DNA of 64,000 bases from NCBI RefSeq assembly GCF_001854325.1, contig NZ_CP017754.1, positions 2,170,001 through 2,234,000 on the forward strand. Reading direction: 5' to 3'. The notes beneath the pieces were generated by a model that was not told the origin of the DNA, ran no database searches, and was given only the letters and a program-made list of their open reading frames with translations. The position numbers and the translations under genes are program-made. Positions within the stretch are counted from its first letter, which is position 1. Each line of letters opens with the position of its first letter. Below, piece by piece: positions 9,542-19,095 of this stretch. The DNA comes from Cupriavidus malaysiensis. GTDB lineage: Bacteria > Pseudomonadota > Gammaproteobacteria > Burkholderiales > Burkholderiaceae.

Positions 9542-9665
9542 GTCCCCGGCGTCGCAGGCGGGCGCCATCGGCGCGCCCGCGGGTGCGCCGATGGCGCGGC
9601 GCCCGCGGCGGCCGCTGCCGGCGACGGCCGGCGTCCTGCCCGGACGGGCCAATTCCTGCGTCCCC

Positions 9666-11591
9666 ATGAGCGATCCCAAGAGCCACTCCAAGAGCCACTC
9701 CAAGAGCCAGTTCCAACTGCTGTCCACGCGCCGTTTTGCTCCCTTCTTCTGGACGCAGTTCCTGGGGGCGATGAACGACAATGTCTTCAAGGTGGCCTTC
9801 ACATCGCTGGTCACCTACCATGCCACGCTGTTCGAGGGCGTCGACCCGCACAGCGCCGCGTTCCTGATCTCGGCCATCTTCATCGCGCCCTTCGTGCTGT
9901 TCTCGGCCACCAGCGGCCAGATCGCCGACAAGATGGAGAAGTCGCGCCTGATCCGCCTGGTCAAGTCGCTGGAGATCGTCATCATGGCATTGGGGCTGGC
10001 CGGCTTCGTCTGGCACAGCGCACCGGTGCTGTACGCCTGCACCTTCCTGATGGGGCTGCATTCCACGCTGTTCGGGCCGGTCAAGTTCGCCTACCTGCCG
10101 CAGCACCTCGACGAGACCGAGCTGGTGGGCGGCAACGGCATGGTCGAGATGGGCACTTTCGTGGCCATCCTGATCGGCACCCTGGTGGGCGGCGAGCTGG
10201 CCGGCCTGAGCCGCGGCGGGGACGTGATCGGGCCGCTCTACGTGGGCGCGCTCTGCCTCGCGCTGGCGCTGGCGGGCCGGCTGGTGTCGCGCGGCGTGCC
10301 GGTTTCGCCGGCGCCGCAGCCGGACCTGCGCATCAACTGGAACCCGCTCAGCGAGACCTGGCGCAACCTGAAGCTGGCGCACCAGAACCGCACCGTCTTC
10401 CTCAGCCTGCTGGGCATTTCCTGGCTGTGGTTCCTCGGTGCCACCATGCTGACTTCCTTCTTCGGCTTCGCCAAGGAGGTGCTCGGCGGCGACCAGAACG
10501 TGGTGACGATGCTGCTGGCGGTCTTTTCGCTCGGCATCGGCATCGGCTCGCTGCTGTGCGAGCGCCTCTCGGGGCGCCACGTGGAAATCGGGCTGGTGCC
10601 GTTCGGCTCGATCGGCATGAGCGTGTTCGCCATCGAGCTGTATTTCGCCAGCCATGGCGAGCACCATGCAGCGCTGTCGGGGGTCGGCGACTTCCTGGCC
10701 GATCCGCGCCACTGGCGCGTGCTGGCGGACCTGTTCCTGCTGGCCATGTTCGGCGGCTTCTACAGCGTGCCGCTCTACGCCCTGATCCAGAGCCGCAGCG
10801 CGCCCACGCACCGCGCCCGCATCATCGCCGCCAACAACATCCTCAACAGCCTGTTCATGATCGCTGCCTCGCTGCTGGGCGTGGCGATGACGCAGGCCGG
10901 CTACACCATTCCGCACCTGTTCCTGGTGGTGGGCCTGCTCAATGTGGTGGTGGCGCTCTACGTTTATTCGCTGGTGCCGGAGTTCCTGCTGCGCTTCATC
11001 GCCTGGATCCTGGTGCATACGGTCTACCGGCTGCGCCGCATCCATGCCGAGCGCATTCCGGAGGCGGGCGCGGCGGTGCTGGTGTGCAACCACGTGAGCT
11101 TCGCCGATGCGGTGGTGCTGATGGCGGCGAGCCCCCGCCCGGTGCGCTTCGTGATGGATCACCGCATCTTCAAGGTGCCGCTCCTGTCGTGGTTCTTCCG
11201 GCAGGCGGGGGCGATCGCCATCGCGCCCGCGCACGAGGACGGCACGCTGCTGGCGCGCGCCTACGACCGCATTGCGGCGGCCCTGGCCGAGGGCGATCTC
11301 GTCTGCATCTTCCCGGAAGGCAAGATCACGGCGGACGGCGAGCTCAATCCCTTCAAGCAGGGCGTGATGCAGATCATCGGCCGCACGCCGGTGCCGGTGG
11401 TGCCGATGGCGCTGCGCGGCCTGTGGGGCAGCTTCTTCTCGCGCAAGGGCGGGGCGGCCATGTCGCGGCCGTTCCGGCGCGGCATCCTGAGCCGGCTGGA
11501 GCTGGTGGTGGGCGAGCCGATCGCGCCGGAGGCGGTGACGCCGGAAGGCTTGCGCCAGGTGGTGCTCGACCTGCGCGGCGACTGGCGTTGA
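9666..11591 (+). CDS. MFS (LplT-like) transporter fused to 1-acyl-glycerol-3-phosphate acyltransferase
   Basis: This is a two-domain membrane protein of 641 aa. Residues 15 to about 415 form a 12-helix MFS transporter resembling the lysophospholipid flippase LplT (FFWTQFLGAMNDNVFKVAF, FSATSGQIADKMEKSRL). Residues about 425-641 are a PlsC-type acyltransferase with HX4D in CNHVSFADAV and the FPEGKIT motif. The pairing suggests it brings lysophospholipid inward and reacylates it. A short repeat KSHSKSHSKSQ precedes the first helix. The start is ATG at 9666; upstream sequence lacks homology. A separate lplT gene also lies in this window at 45441-46760. Confidence 0.88.
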   Translation: MSDPKSHSKSHSKSQFQLLSTRRFAPFFWTQFLGAMNDNVFKVAFTSLVTYHATLFEGVDPHSAAFLISAIFIAPFVLFSATSGQIADKMEKSRLIRLVKSLEIVIMALGLAGFVWHSAPVLYACTFLMGLHSTLFGPVKFAYLPQHLDETELVGGNGMVEMGTFVAILIGTLVGGELAGLSRGGDVIGPLYVGALCLALALAGRLVSRGVPVSPAPQPDLRINWNPLSETWRNLKLAHQNRTVFLSLLGISWLWFLGATMLTSFFGFAKEVLGGDQNVVTMLLAVFSLGIGIGSLLCERLSGRHVEIGLVPFGSIGMSVFAIELYFASHGEHHAALSGVGDFLADPRHWRVLADLFLLAMFGGFYSVPLYALIQSRSAPTHRARIIAANNILNSLFMIAASLLGVAMTQAGYTIPHLFLVVGLLNVVVALYVYSLVPEFLLRFIAWILVHTVYRLRRIHAERIPEAGAAVLVCNHVSFADAVVLMAASPRPVRFVMDHRIFKVPLLSWFFRQAGAIAIAPAHEDGTLLARAYDRIAAALAEGDLVCIFPEGKITADGELNPFKQGVMQIIGRTPVPVVPMALRGLWGSFFSRKGGAAMSRPFRRGILSRLELVVGEPIAPEAVTPEGLRQVVLDLRGDWR

Positions 11592-11667
11592 GCGTGGTGC
11601 CGGACGTGGTGCCGGGGCTGCCCCGTGCGCTCCGGCGCAGTCTTCATCTTCCCGGGAGCAGGTAGCG

Positions 11668-12417
11668 ATGATCGTCCTCTACACCTTCGGGCCGGCCTTC
11701 GGCCTGCCGGATGCCAGCCCGTTCGTCACCAAGGCGGACATGCTGCTCAAGCTGGCGGGCCTGCCGTACCGTTCCGAGCGCGGCAGCCTGCGGCGGGCAC
11801 CCAAGGGCAAGTTGCCCTACCTGGACGACAGCGGCCGCATCGTGGCGGATTCGACGCTGATCCGCTGGCATCTCGAAAAGACCTACCACATCGATTTCGA
11901 CGAGGGTCTCAGCGCCGCCGAGCGCGGCATCGCCTGGGCGGTGGAGAAGCTGCTGGAGGATAACCTGTACTGGGCCATCGCCCGCATGCGCTGGCTCGAG
12001 GGCGACAACTTCGCCAAGGGGCCGGCGCAGTTCTTCCGCGCGGTGCCGGCGCCGCTGCGCGGGCTGGTCGAGGCCCTGGTGCGGCGCAAGGTCAGGCAGG
12101 CGCTGTGGGCGCAGGGGCTGGGCCGGCATGCGCCGGAGGAGCTGCTGGCGCTGGCCGCCAAGGGCATGGCCTCCGTGGCCGATATCCTGGGCGACAAGCC
12201 TTACCTGATGGGTGATCGCCCATGTGGCGCAGACGCCACGCTGTTCGCCTTCGCCATGGGGGCGCTGGCGCCGGCGTTCGAGTCGCCGATCCGCGCGGCG
12301 GCGGCCTCGCATGCCAATGTGGTGGCCTACGTCGAACGCATGCGCCGCTGCTACTATCCGGAGCTGGCCGCGCCGGCGGCGGTGCCGCCCGCGCCATGGC
12401 CGGCAGCTGCCGCCTGA
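11668..12417 (+). CDS. glutathione S-transferase-like (FAX/metaxin type) protein
   Basis: This 249-aa protein has a thioredoxin-like N-terminal domain (residues 1-80, with PKGKLPYLDDSGRIVADSTLI matching the GSH-binding cis-Pro and Asp-Ser motif) and an all-helical C-terminal domain. The pattern DASPFVTKADMLLKLAGLPY and the internal LFAFAMGALAPAF resemble 'failed axon connections'/metaxin-type GSTs more than classical detoxifying ones. It lies between the transporter-acyltransferase gene and aroC. The substrate is unknown. Confidence 0.85.
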   Translation: MIVLYTFGPAFGLPDASPFVTKADMLLKLAGLPYRSERGSLRRAPKGKLPYLDDSGRIVADSTLIRWHLEKTYHIDFDEGLSAAERGIAWAVEKLLEDNLYWAIARMRWLEGDNFAKGPAQFFRAVPAPLRGLVEALVRRKVRQALWAQGLGRHAPEELLALAAKGMASVADILGDKPYLMGDRPCGADATLFAFAMGALAPAFESPIRAAAASHANVVAYVERMRRCYYPELAAPAAVPPAPWPAAAA

Positions 12418-12495
12418 GTGCGCGGCACGGCTGGGGCAAAGCGGCACAATGGCCTTACAATGTAGGCCGTTCCCTCTTCCTGTGCGCTCCCCATC

Positions 12496-13605
12496 ATGTC
12501 CGGCAATACCTTAGGCCTGCTCTTCACTGTCACGACTTTCGGCGAATCGCATGGCCCGGCCATCGGTGCGGTGATCGACGGCTGCCCGCCGGGCATGGCG
12601 CTGAGCGAGGCGGATATCCAGGGCGACCTGGACCGCCGCCGTCCCGGCACTTCCCGCCACGTGACGCAGCGCCAGGAAGCCGACCAGGTCGAGATCCTGT
12701 CGGGCGTGTTCGAGGGCAAGACCACCGGCACGCCGATCTGCCTGCTGATCCGCAACACCGACCAGCGCAGCAAGGACTACGGCAATATCGTCGAGACCTT
12801 CCGCCCCGGCCACGCCGACTACACCTACTGGCAGAAGTACGGCATCCGCGATCACCGCGGCGGCGGCCGCTCGTCGGCCCGCCTGACGGCGCCCGTGGTA
12901 GCGGCCGGCGCGGTGGCCAAGAAATGGCTGCGCGAGCAGTACGGCACCGAGATCCGCGGCTACCTGTCGCAGCTGGGCGAGATCGAGGTGCCCTTCGTCG
13001 ACTGGTCGCAGGTCGGCGAGAACCCCTTCTTCGTGCCCAATGCCGACATCGTGCCGGAACTGGAAACCTATATGGATGCGCTGCGGCGCGACGGCGACTC
13101 GGTCGGCGCGCGCATCGAGGTGGTGGCCAGCCAGGTGCCGGTCGGCCTGGGCGAGCCCTTGTTCGACAAGCTCGATGCCGACATCGCCTATGCGCTGATG
13201 GGCATCAACGCGGTCAAGGGTGTGCAGATCGGCGCCGGCTTCGACAGCGTCGCGCAGCGCGGCAGCCAGCACGGCGACGAACTGACCGCTGCCGGATTCC
13301 GCAGCAATAACGCGGGCGGCGTGCTGGGCGGTATCTCGACCGGCCAGGACATCACGGCCTCGCTGGCGATCAAGCCGACCTCCAGCATCCGCACGCCGCG
13401 CGAATCGATCGACAAGGCCGGCCAGGCCGCCACCGTCGAGACCTTCGGCCGCCACGATCCCTGCGTGGGCATCCGCGCCACCCCGATCGCCGAAGCCATG
13501 CTGGCGCTGGTGCTGATCGACCACGCCTTGCGCCACCGCGCTCAGTGCGGCGACGTGCGCGTGGACACGCCGCGCATCCCGGCCCAGGCTCCGCAACAAG
13601 GCTGA
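12496..13605 (+). CDS. aroC: chorismate synthase
   Basis: AroC converts 5-enolpyruvylshikimate-3-phosphate to chorismate using reduced FMN, the last common step to Phe, Tyr, Trp and folate. Its 369 aa match the family. Signatures seen are [20 protein letters not shown] at residues 12-31, the arginine-rich [14 protein letters not shown] near 118, and [12 protein letters not shown] / [21 protein letters not shown] -10-like sequence lies at 12456-12461. The next gene starts 2 bp after its stop. Confidence 0.97.
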   Translation: MSGNTLGLLFTVTTFGESHGPAIGAVIDGCPPGMALSEADIQGDLDRRRPGTSRHVTQRQEADQVEILSGVFEGKTTGTPICLLIRNTDQRSKDYGNIVETFRPGHADYTYWQKYGIRDHRGGGRSSARLTAPVVAAGAVAKKWLREQYGTEIRGYLSQLGEIEVPFVDWSQVGENPFFVPNADIVPELETYMDALRRDGDSVGARIEVVASQVPVGLGEPLFDKLDADIAYALMGINAVKGVQIGAGFDSVAQRGSQHGDELTAAGFRSNNAGGVLGGISTGQDITASLAIKPTSSIRTPRESIDKAGQAATVETFGRHDPCVGIRATPIAEAMLALVLIDHALRHRAQCGDVRVDTPRIPAQAPQQG

Positions 13606-13606
13606 G

Positions 13607-14806
13607 TTGCAGCCCGCCGGCCAGGCCGCGGGCGCGCGCGTGCCGCTGACGCGCTTCGGCCTGTTCTACCTGGGCTACTACAGCTACGTGGGGGTGGTGT
13701 CGCCCTACGTCAGCCTGTTCTTTGCCGGCCGCGGCTTCTCGGCGCTGCAGATCGGCGTGCTGATGGCCTGTTTCCAGGTCACCCGCATCGCCGGGCCCTA
13801 TCTGTGGGGCTGGCTGTCCGACGTCACCCATACCCGCGTGCGCATCCTGCGCTTCACCGCCGTGTGCGCGCTGCTGGCCTTCCTGGTGGTGCCCGGCGTG
13901 CATGGCTACGGCGCCATGGTGGCCATGATGCTCGGCCTCAACCTGATCACCAGCGCCATGTCACCGCTGGGCGACGCGCTGACCATCTCCACCTTGCGCC
14001 GCCATGGCGCCTTCGACCACCGTTATGGCCGCATCCGCATGTTCGGCTCGGCCGGCTTCATCGCCGCGGTACTGCTGGGCGGGGCCTTGTTCGAGCGGGT
14101 CGGCATCGACGCTTTCCCGTGGCTGGCAAGCGCCACGCTCGCGCTGTTCACGCTGGTGGTGGCAGGAATGCGGGATGCGCCGGAGGAGGGGCCGCGCACG
14201 CGGCCGCCGCCGGCCATGCCGCTGCTGCGGCGTGCCGACGTGGCCTGGTTCCTGGGCGCATCCTTCCTGATGATGTTCGCGCACGCAGCGCTCTACGTGT
14301 TCTATTCGCTGTACCTGGAACGGCTCGGCTACAGCAAGTTCGCCATCGGCGTGATGTGGACCATCGGCGTGGTGGCCGAGATCGTGTTCTTCTTCTATCA
14401 GGGCCGCCTGTTCGCACGGGTGCCGCTGCGCGCGATCCTGGCCGGGACCTTCCTGCTGGCGGCGCTGCGTTTCGGCCTGACCGGTTACTTCGGGCAACTG
14501 GCCTGGCTGATGGCGGCGGTGCAACTGCTGCACGCGGCGACCTTCGCCGCGCACCACAGCGCCAGCCTCAAGCGCCTGCAGCATTGGTTCGCCGGGCCGC
14601 TGCAGGGGCGCGGGCAGGCGCTCTACACCGGGATTTCCTACGGCCTGGGCGGCACCCTGGGCGGACTGGCGATGGGCTGGACCTGGAAAGCGCTCGGTCC
14701 CGAGCACACCTTCGGGCTGGCCGCGCTGGCGGCCCTGCTGGGCGCGCTGTGCGCCTGGCTGAGCTTCGCTGGCGAGGCACGGCCGGCGCTGCCGGCCGCA
14801 GGCTGA
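13607..14806 (+). CDS. MFS transporter, HcaT/MFS_1-like symporter
   Basis: This is a 12-helix major facilitator of 399 aa in the group containing the 3-phenylpropionate permease HcaT. The diagnostic stretch RYGRIRMFGSAGFI follows helix 4, and FGLFYLGYYSYVGVVSPYVSLFF is the first helix. The frame opens with TTG at 13607, two bases past aroC, with AAGG upstream; a GTG eleven codons later is also possible. It is probably cotranscribed with aroC. The substrate cannot be read from the sequence. Confidence 0.85.
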   Translation: MQPAGQAAGARVPLTRFGLFYLGYYSYVGVVSPYVSLFFAGRGFSALQIGVLMACFQVTRIAGPYLWGWLSDVTHTRVRILRFTAVCALLAFLVVPGVHGYGAMVAMMLGLNLITSAMSPLGDALTISTLRRHGAFDHRYGRIRMFGSAGFIAAVLLGGALFERVGIDAFPWLASATLALFTLVVAGMRDAPEEGPRTRPPPAMPLLRRADVAWFLGASFLMMFAHAALYVFYSLYLERLGYSKFAIGVMWTIGVVAEIVFFFYQGRLFARVPLRAILAGTFLLAALRFGLTGYFGQLAWLMAAVQLLHAATFAAHHSASLKRLQHWFAGPLQGRGQALYTGISYGLGGTLGGLAMGWTWKALGPEHTFGLAALAALLGALCAWLSFAGEARPALPAAG

Positions 14807-14819
14807 GGCGCGGCGCTGT

Positions 14820-15929
14820 TCAGGCGAGCAGGGCGGCCACGCGCTCGCCGATGGCGAGGGAAGACGTCAGCCCCGGTGACTCGATGCCGAACAGGTTGAC
14901 CAGCCCCGGCACGCCGTGCACGGCGGGGCCGTCGATGCGGAAGTCGGCCGCGGTCTCGCCCGGTCCGCTGATCTTGGGGCGGATGCCGGCATAGCCCGGC
15001 TGCAGCGTGCCGTCGGCCAGTCCGGGCCAGTAGCGGCGCACCTCGCCATAGAAACTGTCGGCGTCCGACGGGTCGACGCCATACTCGATCTCGTCGATCC
15101 AATGCACGTTCGGGCCGAAGCGTGCCTGGCCGCCCAGGTCGAGCGTCAGGTGCACACCCAGGCCGGCGGCCTCGGGCACCGGGTAGATCAGCCGCGAGAA
15201 GGGGGCGCGGCCGGCCAGCGTGAAATAGCAGCCCTTGGCGTAATACTGCGGCGGGATATGCTCAGCGGGCAGGCCGGCGATGCGGCGCGCCAAGGCGGGG
15301 GCCGTCAGGCCGGCGGCATTGACGACGCTGCGTGCCAGCAGCGTGGTGGTGCCTGCGCCGTCGGCGGCGCCGACCTCGAGCCGGATGCCGGTGTCGCCGG
15401 CCGCGCCGGACAGCACCGGCGACTGCACGGCCAGCATGGCGCCGGCACGCTCGGCATCGCCCAGCAGCGCCGTCATCAGGCCATGGCTGTCGATGATGCC
15501 GGTGGACGGCGACAACAGCGCGGCCTGGCATTCGAGCTGTGGTTCCAGCGCGCGCGCCTCGTCGCGCGACAGCAAGCGCAGGTCGTCCACGCCGTTGGCG
15601 GCCGCCTTGGCGCGGATGCCGTCCAGCGTGGCAACCTGCTCCTGGCTGGTGGCCACGATCAGCTTGCCGCAGCGCTGGTGGCTGACATGGTGGTCGGCAC
15701 AGTAGTCGTAGAGCATGGCCTTGCCGCGCACGCACAGCTCCGCCTTCAGCGAGCCGGCCGGGTAGTAGATGCCGGCGTGGATCACTTCGCTGTTGCGCGC
15801 GCTGGTGATGGTGCCGAAGGCATTCTCCGCTTCCAGGATGATCACCTCGCGGCCCTGCTGCGCCAGCGCCCGCGCTACCGCCAGGCCGACCACGCCGGCG
15901 CCGATCACCACGCAATCCACTTGTTCCAT
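14820..15929 (-). CDS. FAD-dependent oxidoreductase, L-2-hydroxyglutarate dehydrogenase-like
   Basis: This is a DAO-superfamily flavoprotein of 369 aa. The dinucleotide-binding motif [20 protein letters not shown] lies at residues 7-26, followed by the family-typical [18 protein letters not shown]-terminal FAD segment follows ([19 protein letters not shown]). The pattern fits LhgO/L2HGDH enzymes, which oxidise L-2-hydroxyglutarate and pass electrons to the respiratory chain. An FCD-type GntR gene lies directly upstream on the same strand, which fits a small catabolic unit. Substrate assignment is by similarity only. Confidence 0.88.
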   Translation of the reverse strand: MEQVDCVVIGAGVVGLAVARALAQQGREVIILEAENAFGTITSARNSEVIHAGIYYPAGSLKAELCVRGKAMLYDYCADHHVSHQRCGKLIVATSQEQVATLDGIRAKAAANGVDDLRLLSRDEARALEPQLECQAALLSPSTGIIDSHGLMTALLGDAERAGAMLAVQSPVLSGAAGDTGIRLEVGAADGAGTTTLLARSVVNAAGLTAPALARRIAGLPAEHIPPQYYAKGCYFTLAGRAPFSRLIYPVPEAAGLGVHLTLDLGGQARFGPNVHWIDEIEYGVDPSDADSFYGEVRRYWPGLADGTLQPGYAGIRPKISGPGETAADFRIDGPAVHGVPGLVNLFGIESPGLTSSLAIGERVAALLA

Positions 15930-15963
15930 CTTGCTTCCTTTTCGTTGTTCGTTGTTGCCAGTG

Positions 15964-15996
15964 ACCGGCGAGCTACCGGCGAGCTACCGGTGAGCT
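15964..15996. repeat. three tandem 11-bp repeats upstream of the LhgO-like gene
   Basis: The unit ACCGGCGAGCT occurs three times in tandem (third copy with C to T). It sits between the GntR stop and the oxidoreductase start and is bracketed by two copies of CCAGTGACCGG (15958-15968 and 16002-16012). It could be a cluster of protein sites or slippage in an untranslated spacer. Confidence 0.5.
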
Positions 15997-16004
15997 AGCA
16001 GCCA

Positions 16005-16016
16005 GTGACCGGTCAC
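16005..16016. promoter_or_regulatory. 12-bp palindrome GTGACCGGTCAC
   Basis: This is a perfect palindrome at the end of the 11-bp repeat block, about 80 bp upstream of the LhgO-like gene. It is a candidate operator. It does not resemble the FCD-GntR consensus I know, so the binding factor is open. Confidence 0.35.
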
Positions 16017-16071
16017 AGGTTTCTGTTCCTTGCCGTTCGTCATGGCGCCTGCGCGGCGCGCCCGGCTGGCC

Positions 16072-16770
16072 TCAGCCCGGTTCCAGGCCCATGCGCCGTG
16101 CCGCCGCCAGCAGGTGCCGGCGTGCCGCCTGGCGCGCGGCAGCCGGATTGGCGGCGGCGATGGCCTCGACCAGGGCAGCGTGCTCGGCATCCGCGGCGCC
16201 GTGGCCGCCGCGGAAACGGGCGGCGTTTTCCCAGGCCGTCTGGCGGGCTTGCAGCAGGTGCTGGCCGACCAGGTCGGTCAGGCCGGTGAAACAGGGGTTG
16301 TGCGCGGCGGCGGCGATCGCGTGGTGGAAGGCCACGTCGGCAGCTGCCGCGCCGGCGAAGTCACCGGCGCGGGTGCGCATCGCCTCCAGCGCCGCACGGA
16401 TGGCGGCAAGGTCGGCCTCGGTGCGCCGTGCGGCCGCCATCTCGGCGCAGGCGGTCTCCACCACCATGCGCAGCTCGAACAGCTGGACCGGTGTCGGTCC
16501 CCCGTCCGGTGCGCTGTTGACGCGCCAGACCTGCCCGCCGGGCGTGTCCGACACATAGGCGCCGGATCCCTTGCGGGTCAGCAGTACGCCGTCCGCCTTC
16601 AGCAGGGCGATGGCTTCGCGCACGATCGGGCGGCTCACGCCGAAGGCTTGCGCCAGCGCGGCTTCGGCCGGCAGGCGCGCGCCGGGCGCGAAGCGGCCGG
16701 CTGCGATGTCGGCGCGCAGGGCGTCGGCGATGCGGGTGGCGAGCGATGCAGGGCGGCTCAGGGTATCCAT
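16072..16770 (-). CDS. GntR-family (FCD) transcriptional regulator
   Basis: This 232-aa regulator has an N-terminal winged helix (residues 10-75: ADALRADIAAGRFAPGARLP, FGVSRPIVREAIALLKADG) and a C-terminal all-helical FCD ligand domain. The Asp/His metal-binding residues are suggested by DVAFHHAI and the late EHAALVEAI. FCD regulators sense small organic acids. It lies immediately upstream of the LhgO-like gene on the same strand, and a TGTC-A-GACA inverted repeat lies 25 bp ahead of its own start, which suggests autoregulation and local control. Confidence 0.92.
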   Translation of the reverse strand: MDTLSRPASLATRIADALRADIAAGRFAPGARLPAEAALAQAFGVSRPIVREAIALLKADGVLLTRKGSGAYVSDTPGGQVWRVNSAPDGGPTPVQLFELRMVVETACAEMAAARRTEADLAAIRAALEAMRTRAGDFAGAAAADVAFHHAIAAAAHNPCFTGLTDLVGQHLLQARQTAWENAARFRGGHGAADAEHAALVEAIAAANPAAARQAARRHLLAAARRMGLEPG

Positions 16771-17073
16771 CGGCGTGGCTTGAATCTGTCAGGCTGTCAG
16801 ACAGCATGGGGCGATGGGCGTATTCTGCTGAGCCCGGCCGGCGCCGTCAAGTGCGGCCATGCCGGAATGTGGCGCCTGGAGCTGGTGGTGCGCCGGCCGT
16901 CCGCGCATCATCGCTTTGCTTCGGGCAGGCGCATGGCGGACGCAGCGTGCCTGTCACGGAAGCTTAATTTTCGCGCCGGCGCGCCGTTAGCACGCGCATC
17001 GGGTGGCTGGCGCCGCCGGGCACGGCAAGTGTCTGTGGCTGCCAGCCGTGCTTTCGTCGAGGCTTTGTCGCGC
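16771..17073. other. divergent intergenic region between GntR and PilZ genes
   Basis: This 303-bp divergent gap holds the candidate GntR operator at 16794-16804. No other gene or repeat is evident; the reading frame extending upstream of the PilZ start is not conserved-looking. Confidence 0.5.
16794..16804. promoter_or_regulatory. candidate FCD-GntR operator (CTGTCAGACAG)
   Basis: The half-sites TGTC and GACA around one central base match the general shape of FCD-subfamily GntR operators. The site lies 24 bp upstream of the regulator's ATG, where it would overlap the promoter. A second CTGTCAGG is just downstream at 16786-16793. Confidence 0.45.
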
Positions 17074-17931
17074 ATGGACTTGATCCCCCTTTCTCTCACC
17101 GATCTGCCGCTCGGGCAGCCGCTACCCTGGTCGCTGTTCGACGACGAGGGCAACTGCGTGCTCGGCAGCGGCAACATCATCCGCGATGCGCGCGACGCCG
17201 CCCTGGTATTCCGGCAGGGTGAACTGTGCCGCCAGGACAGCGAGCCGGTGCGGCCGAACGCAGACAGCGGCCGCGCCGGCAAAGGTCCGCTGGGGCTGCC
17301 GGTCGGCACGCTGCTGCATGCCAAGCGTCCGGAAGACAACGAACGTGCCGCGGCGAGCCGCCTGATCGGCTTCATGGAGCACGCCCTGTTCATCTCCTGG
17401 CCGCAACAGGGCGGCCGCGAGCAAGCGATCGAGGCGGGCGAGTCGCTGCTGCTGCGGGGGTTTTCCGGCCAGGTCATCTACAGCTTCCGCTCCACCATCA
17501 CGGCGGTGTGCCGCAGCCCGTTCCGCTACCTGGTGCTGTCGGCTCCGACCGATGTGGAGCAGATCCCCGTGCGCAAGGCCGCGCGCGTGCCGACACGCCT
17601 CGCCGCCTTCCTGGGCAAGGAGGCGGGAGGCGAGGGCGAAGAGCGCCTCGTCATGCTGTCCGACCTGAGCCTGGGGGGCGCGCTGCTGCATGCCGCCGAG
17701 CCGGCGCCCACGCCGGGCAGCCGGGTGCGCCTGCGTTTCCAGTTGCGTACCGCGGCCGCCGACAGCGAACTCGACATCGTCGCGCGGGTGCGCAATCTGC
17801 CGGGGGAGGCCGAGGACGCCGGCTTTCCCGCCTTCGGCGTGGCTTTCGACAGCCTCGGCGAGCGCGAGCTGACCCTGCTGCACTGCTTCATCTACGAACA
17901 ATTGCTCTCCGGCGCGCGTTTGCCGCTGTAG
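17074..17931 (+). CDS. PilZ-domain protein (YcgR-like flagellar brake)
   Basis: This 285-aa protein has an N-terminal YcgR-like domain (residues about 90-165) and a C-terminal PilZ domain. The c-di-GMP-binding RxxxR is in RKAARVPTR near residue 168, and the DxSxxG motif is DLSLGGALL near residue 194. On binding c-di-GMP such proteins slow flagellar motors or alter exopolysaccharide output. The start is ATG at 17074. It lies alone, convergent with trpS. Confidence 0.88.
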   Translation: MDLIPLSLTDLPLGQPLPWSLFDDEGNCVLGSGNIIRDARDAALVFRQGELCRQDSEPVRPNADSGRAGKGPLGLPVGTLLHAKRPEDNERAAASRLIGFMEHALFISWPQQGGREQAIEAGESLLLRGFSGQVIYSFRSTITAVCRSPFRYLVLSAPTDVEQIPVRKAARVPTRLAAFLGKEAGGEGEERLVMLSDLSLGGALLHAAEPAPTPGSRVRLRFQLRTAAADSELDIVARVRNLPGEAEDAGFPAFGVAFDSLGERELTLLHCFIYEQLLSGARLPL

Positions 17932-17937
17932 TCCTTG

Positions 17938-17976
17938 CCGGCACCGGGGCCGGCGTCGTCCCTGTCCCGGTGCCGG
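17938..17976. terminator. hairpin between convergent PilZ and trpS genes
   Basis: An 11-bp perfect inverted repeat (CCGGCACCGGG / CCCGGTGCCGG) with a 17-nt loop fills the gap between the two convergent stops. Its position suggests a bidirectional terminator, though it lacks a T-run. Confidence 0.5.
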
Positions 17977-17982
17977 TTCGGC

Positions 17983-19089
17983 TCAGCGCGAAGCGGAGAA
18001 CAGCGAGAACAGCCCGAGCCCGGCGCGTACCTCGTCGAGGGTCAGCTGCGTGACTGCGCGGGCGCGTTCGGTGCCCTGCCGCAGCACCTCCAACAGGTAG
18101 TCCGGGTGGCGCGCCAGCTGCGCGCGGCGCTCGCGGATGGGGGCGAGCAGGGCTTGCAGTGTCTCGTCCAGGCGGCGCTTGACCACCATGTCGCCGAGGC
18201 CGCCGGCCCGGTAGGCGGCTTTGAGCCGCTCGACTTCGGTGTGGTCTTCGTCGAAGGCGTCCAGGTAAGTGAAGACCACATTGCCCTCGACCCTGCCCGG
18301 GTCGGCCGCGCGCAGGTGGCCCGGATCGGTGTACATGCCGCGCACCGCGGCCTGGATCTGCTCGGGGCTGGCCGACAGCGGGATGGCATTGCCCTGCGAT
18401 TTGCTCATCTTGGACTTGCCGTCCGCGCCGGGCAGCCGTCCCATGGTGGGGATCAGCGCCTGCGCTTCGGTCAGCACCGGGCGCCCGGCCTGCCGGTTGA
18501 TGCGGCGCACGATCTCGTTGGTCTGCTCGATCAACGGCGCCTGGTCTTCGCCCACCGGCACCACGCCGGCGCGGAAGGCGGTGATATCGGCCGCCTGCGA
18601 GACCGGATAGCAGAGGAAGCCGGCCGGGATGTCGCGGCCGAAGCCGCGCGCCTGGATCTCTTCCTTGATGGTGGGGTTGCGCTCCAGCCGCGCCACCGTG
18701 ACGAAGTTCATGTACAGCAGTGTCAGTTCCGCCAGGGCCGGCAGGGCCGACTGCAGCGCAATGGTGGTGCGGGTGGGGTCGATACCGACCGCCAGGTAGT
18801 CGAGCACGACTTCCAGCACGTTGCGCCGCACCTTGTCGGGGTCGTCGGCATTGTCGGTCAGGGCCTGGGTGTCGGCGACCAGCAGGGTCTGGTCATGCGT
18901 GTCCTGCAGCGCCAGCCGGCTCTTCAGCGAACCGGCGTAGTGGCCCAGGTGCAAGGCTCCGGTGGGGCGGTCGCCGGTCAGGACGATGGGGCGGACAGGG
19001 CTGGCGGCGGGCGCGGGAACGGACGCTTCGCGCGCGGCCTGGGGAGAAGCTTGACTGGAGTGTTGCGTATCGTGCATGGGGCATTCCAT
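17983..19089 (-). CDS. trpS: tryptophanyl-tRNA synthetase
   Basis: This class Ic aminoacyl-tRNA synthetase charges tRNA-Trp. It has the HIGH-type motif [10 protein letters not shown] and the KMSKS loop [25 protein letters not shown] is the conserved tryptophan-site region. The N-terminus carries about 30 extra, Ala/Pro/Ser-rich residues before the catalytic core ([12 protein letters not shown]). Two starts are possible, ATG 19089 and ATG 19077; I prefer 19089 because GGCGG lies six bases upstream. The sequence differs enough from the E. coli type that a second trpS elsewhere in the genome is plausible. A Trp-rich leader peptide precedes it. Confidence 0.92.
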   Translation of the reverse strand: MECPMHDTQHSSQASPQAAREASVPAPAASPVRPIVLTGDRPTGALHLGHYAGSLKSRLALQDTHDQTLLVADTQALTDNADDPDKVRRNVLEVVLDYLAVGIDPTRTTIALQSALPALAELTLLYMNFVTVARLERNPTIKEEIQARGFGRDIPAGFLCYPVSQAADITAFRAGVVPVGEDQAPLIEQTNEIVRRINRQAGRPVLTEAQALIPTMGRLPGADGKSKMSKSQGNAIPLSASPEQIQAAVRGMYTDPGHLRAADPGRVEGNVVFTYLDAFDEDHTEVERLKAAYRAGGLGDMVVKRRLDETLQALLAPIRERRAQLARHPDYLLEVLRQGTERARAVTQLTLDEVRAGLGLFSLFSASR

Positions 19090-19095
19090 CGGGAA

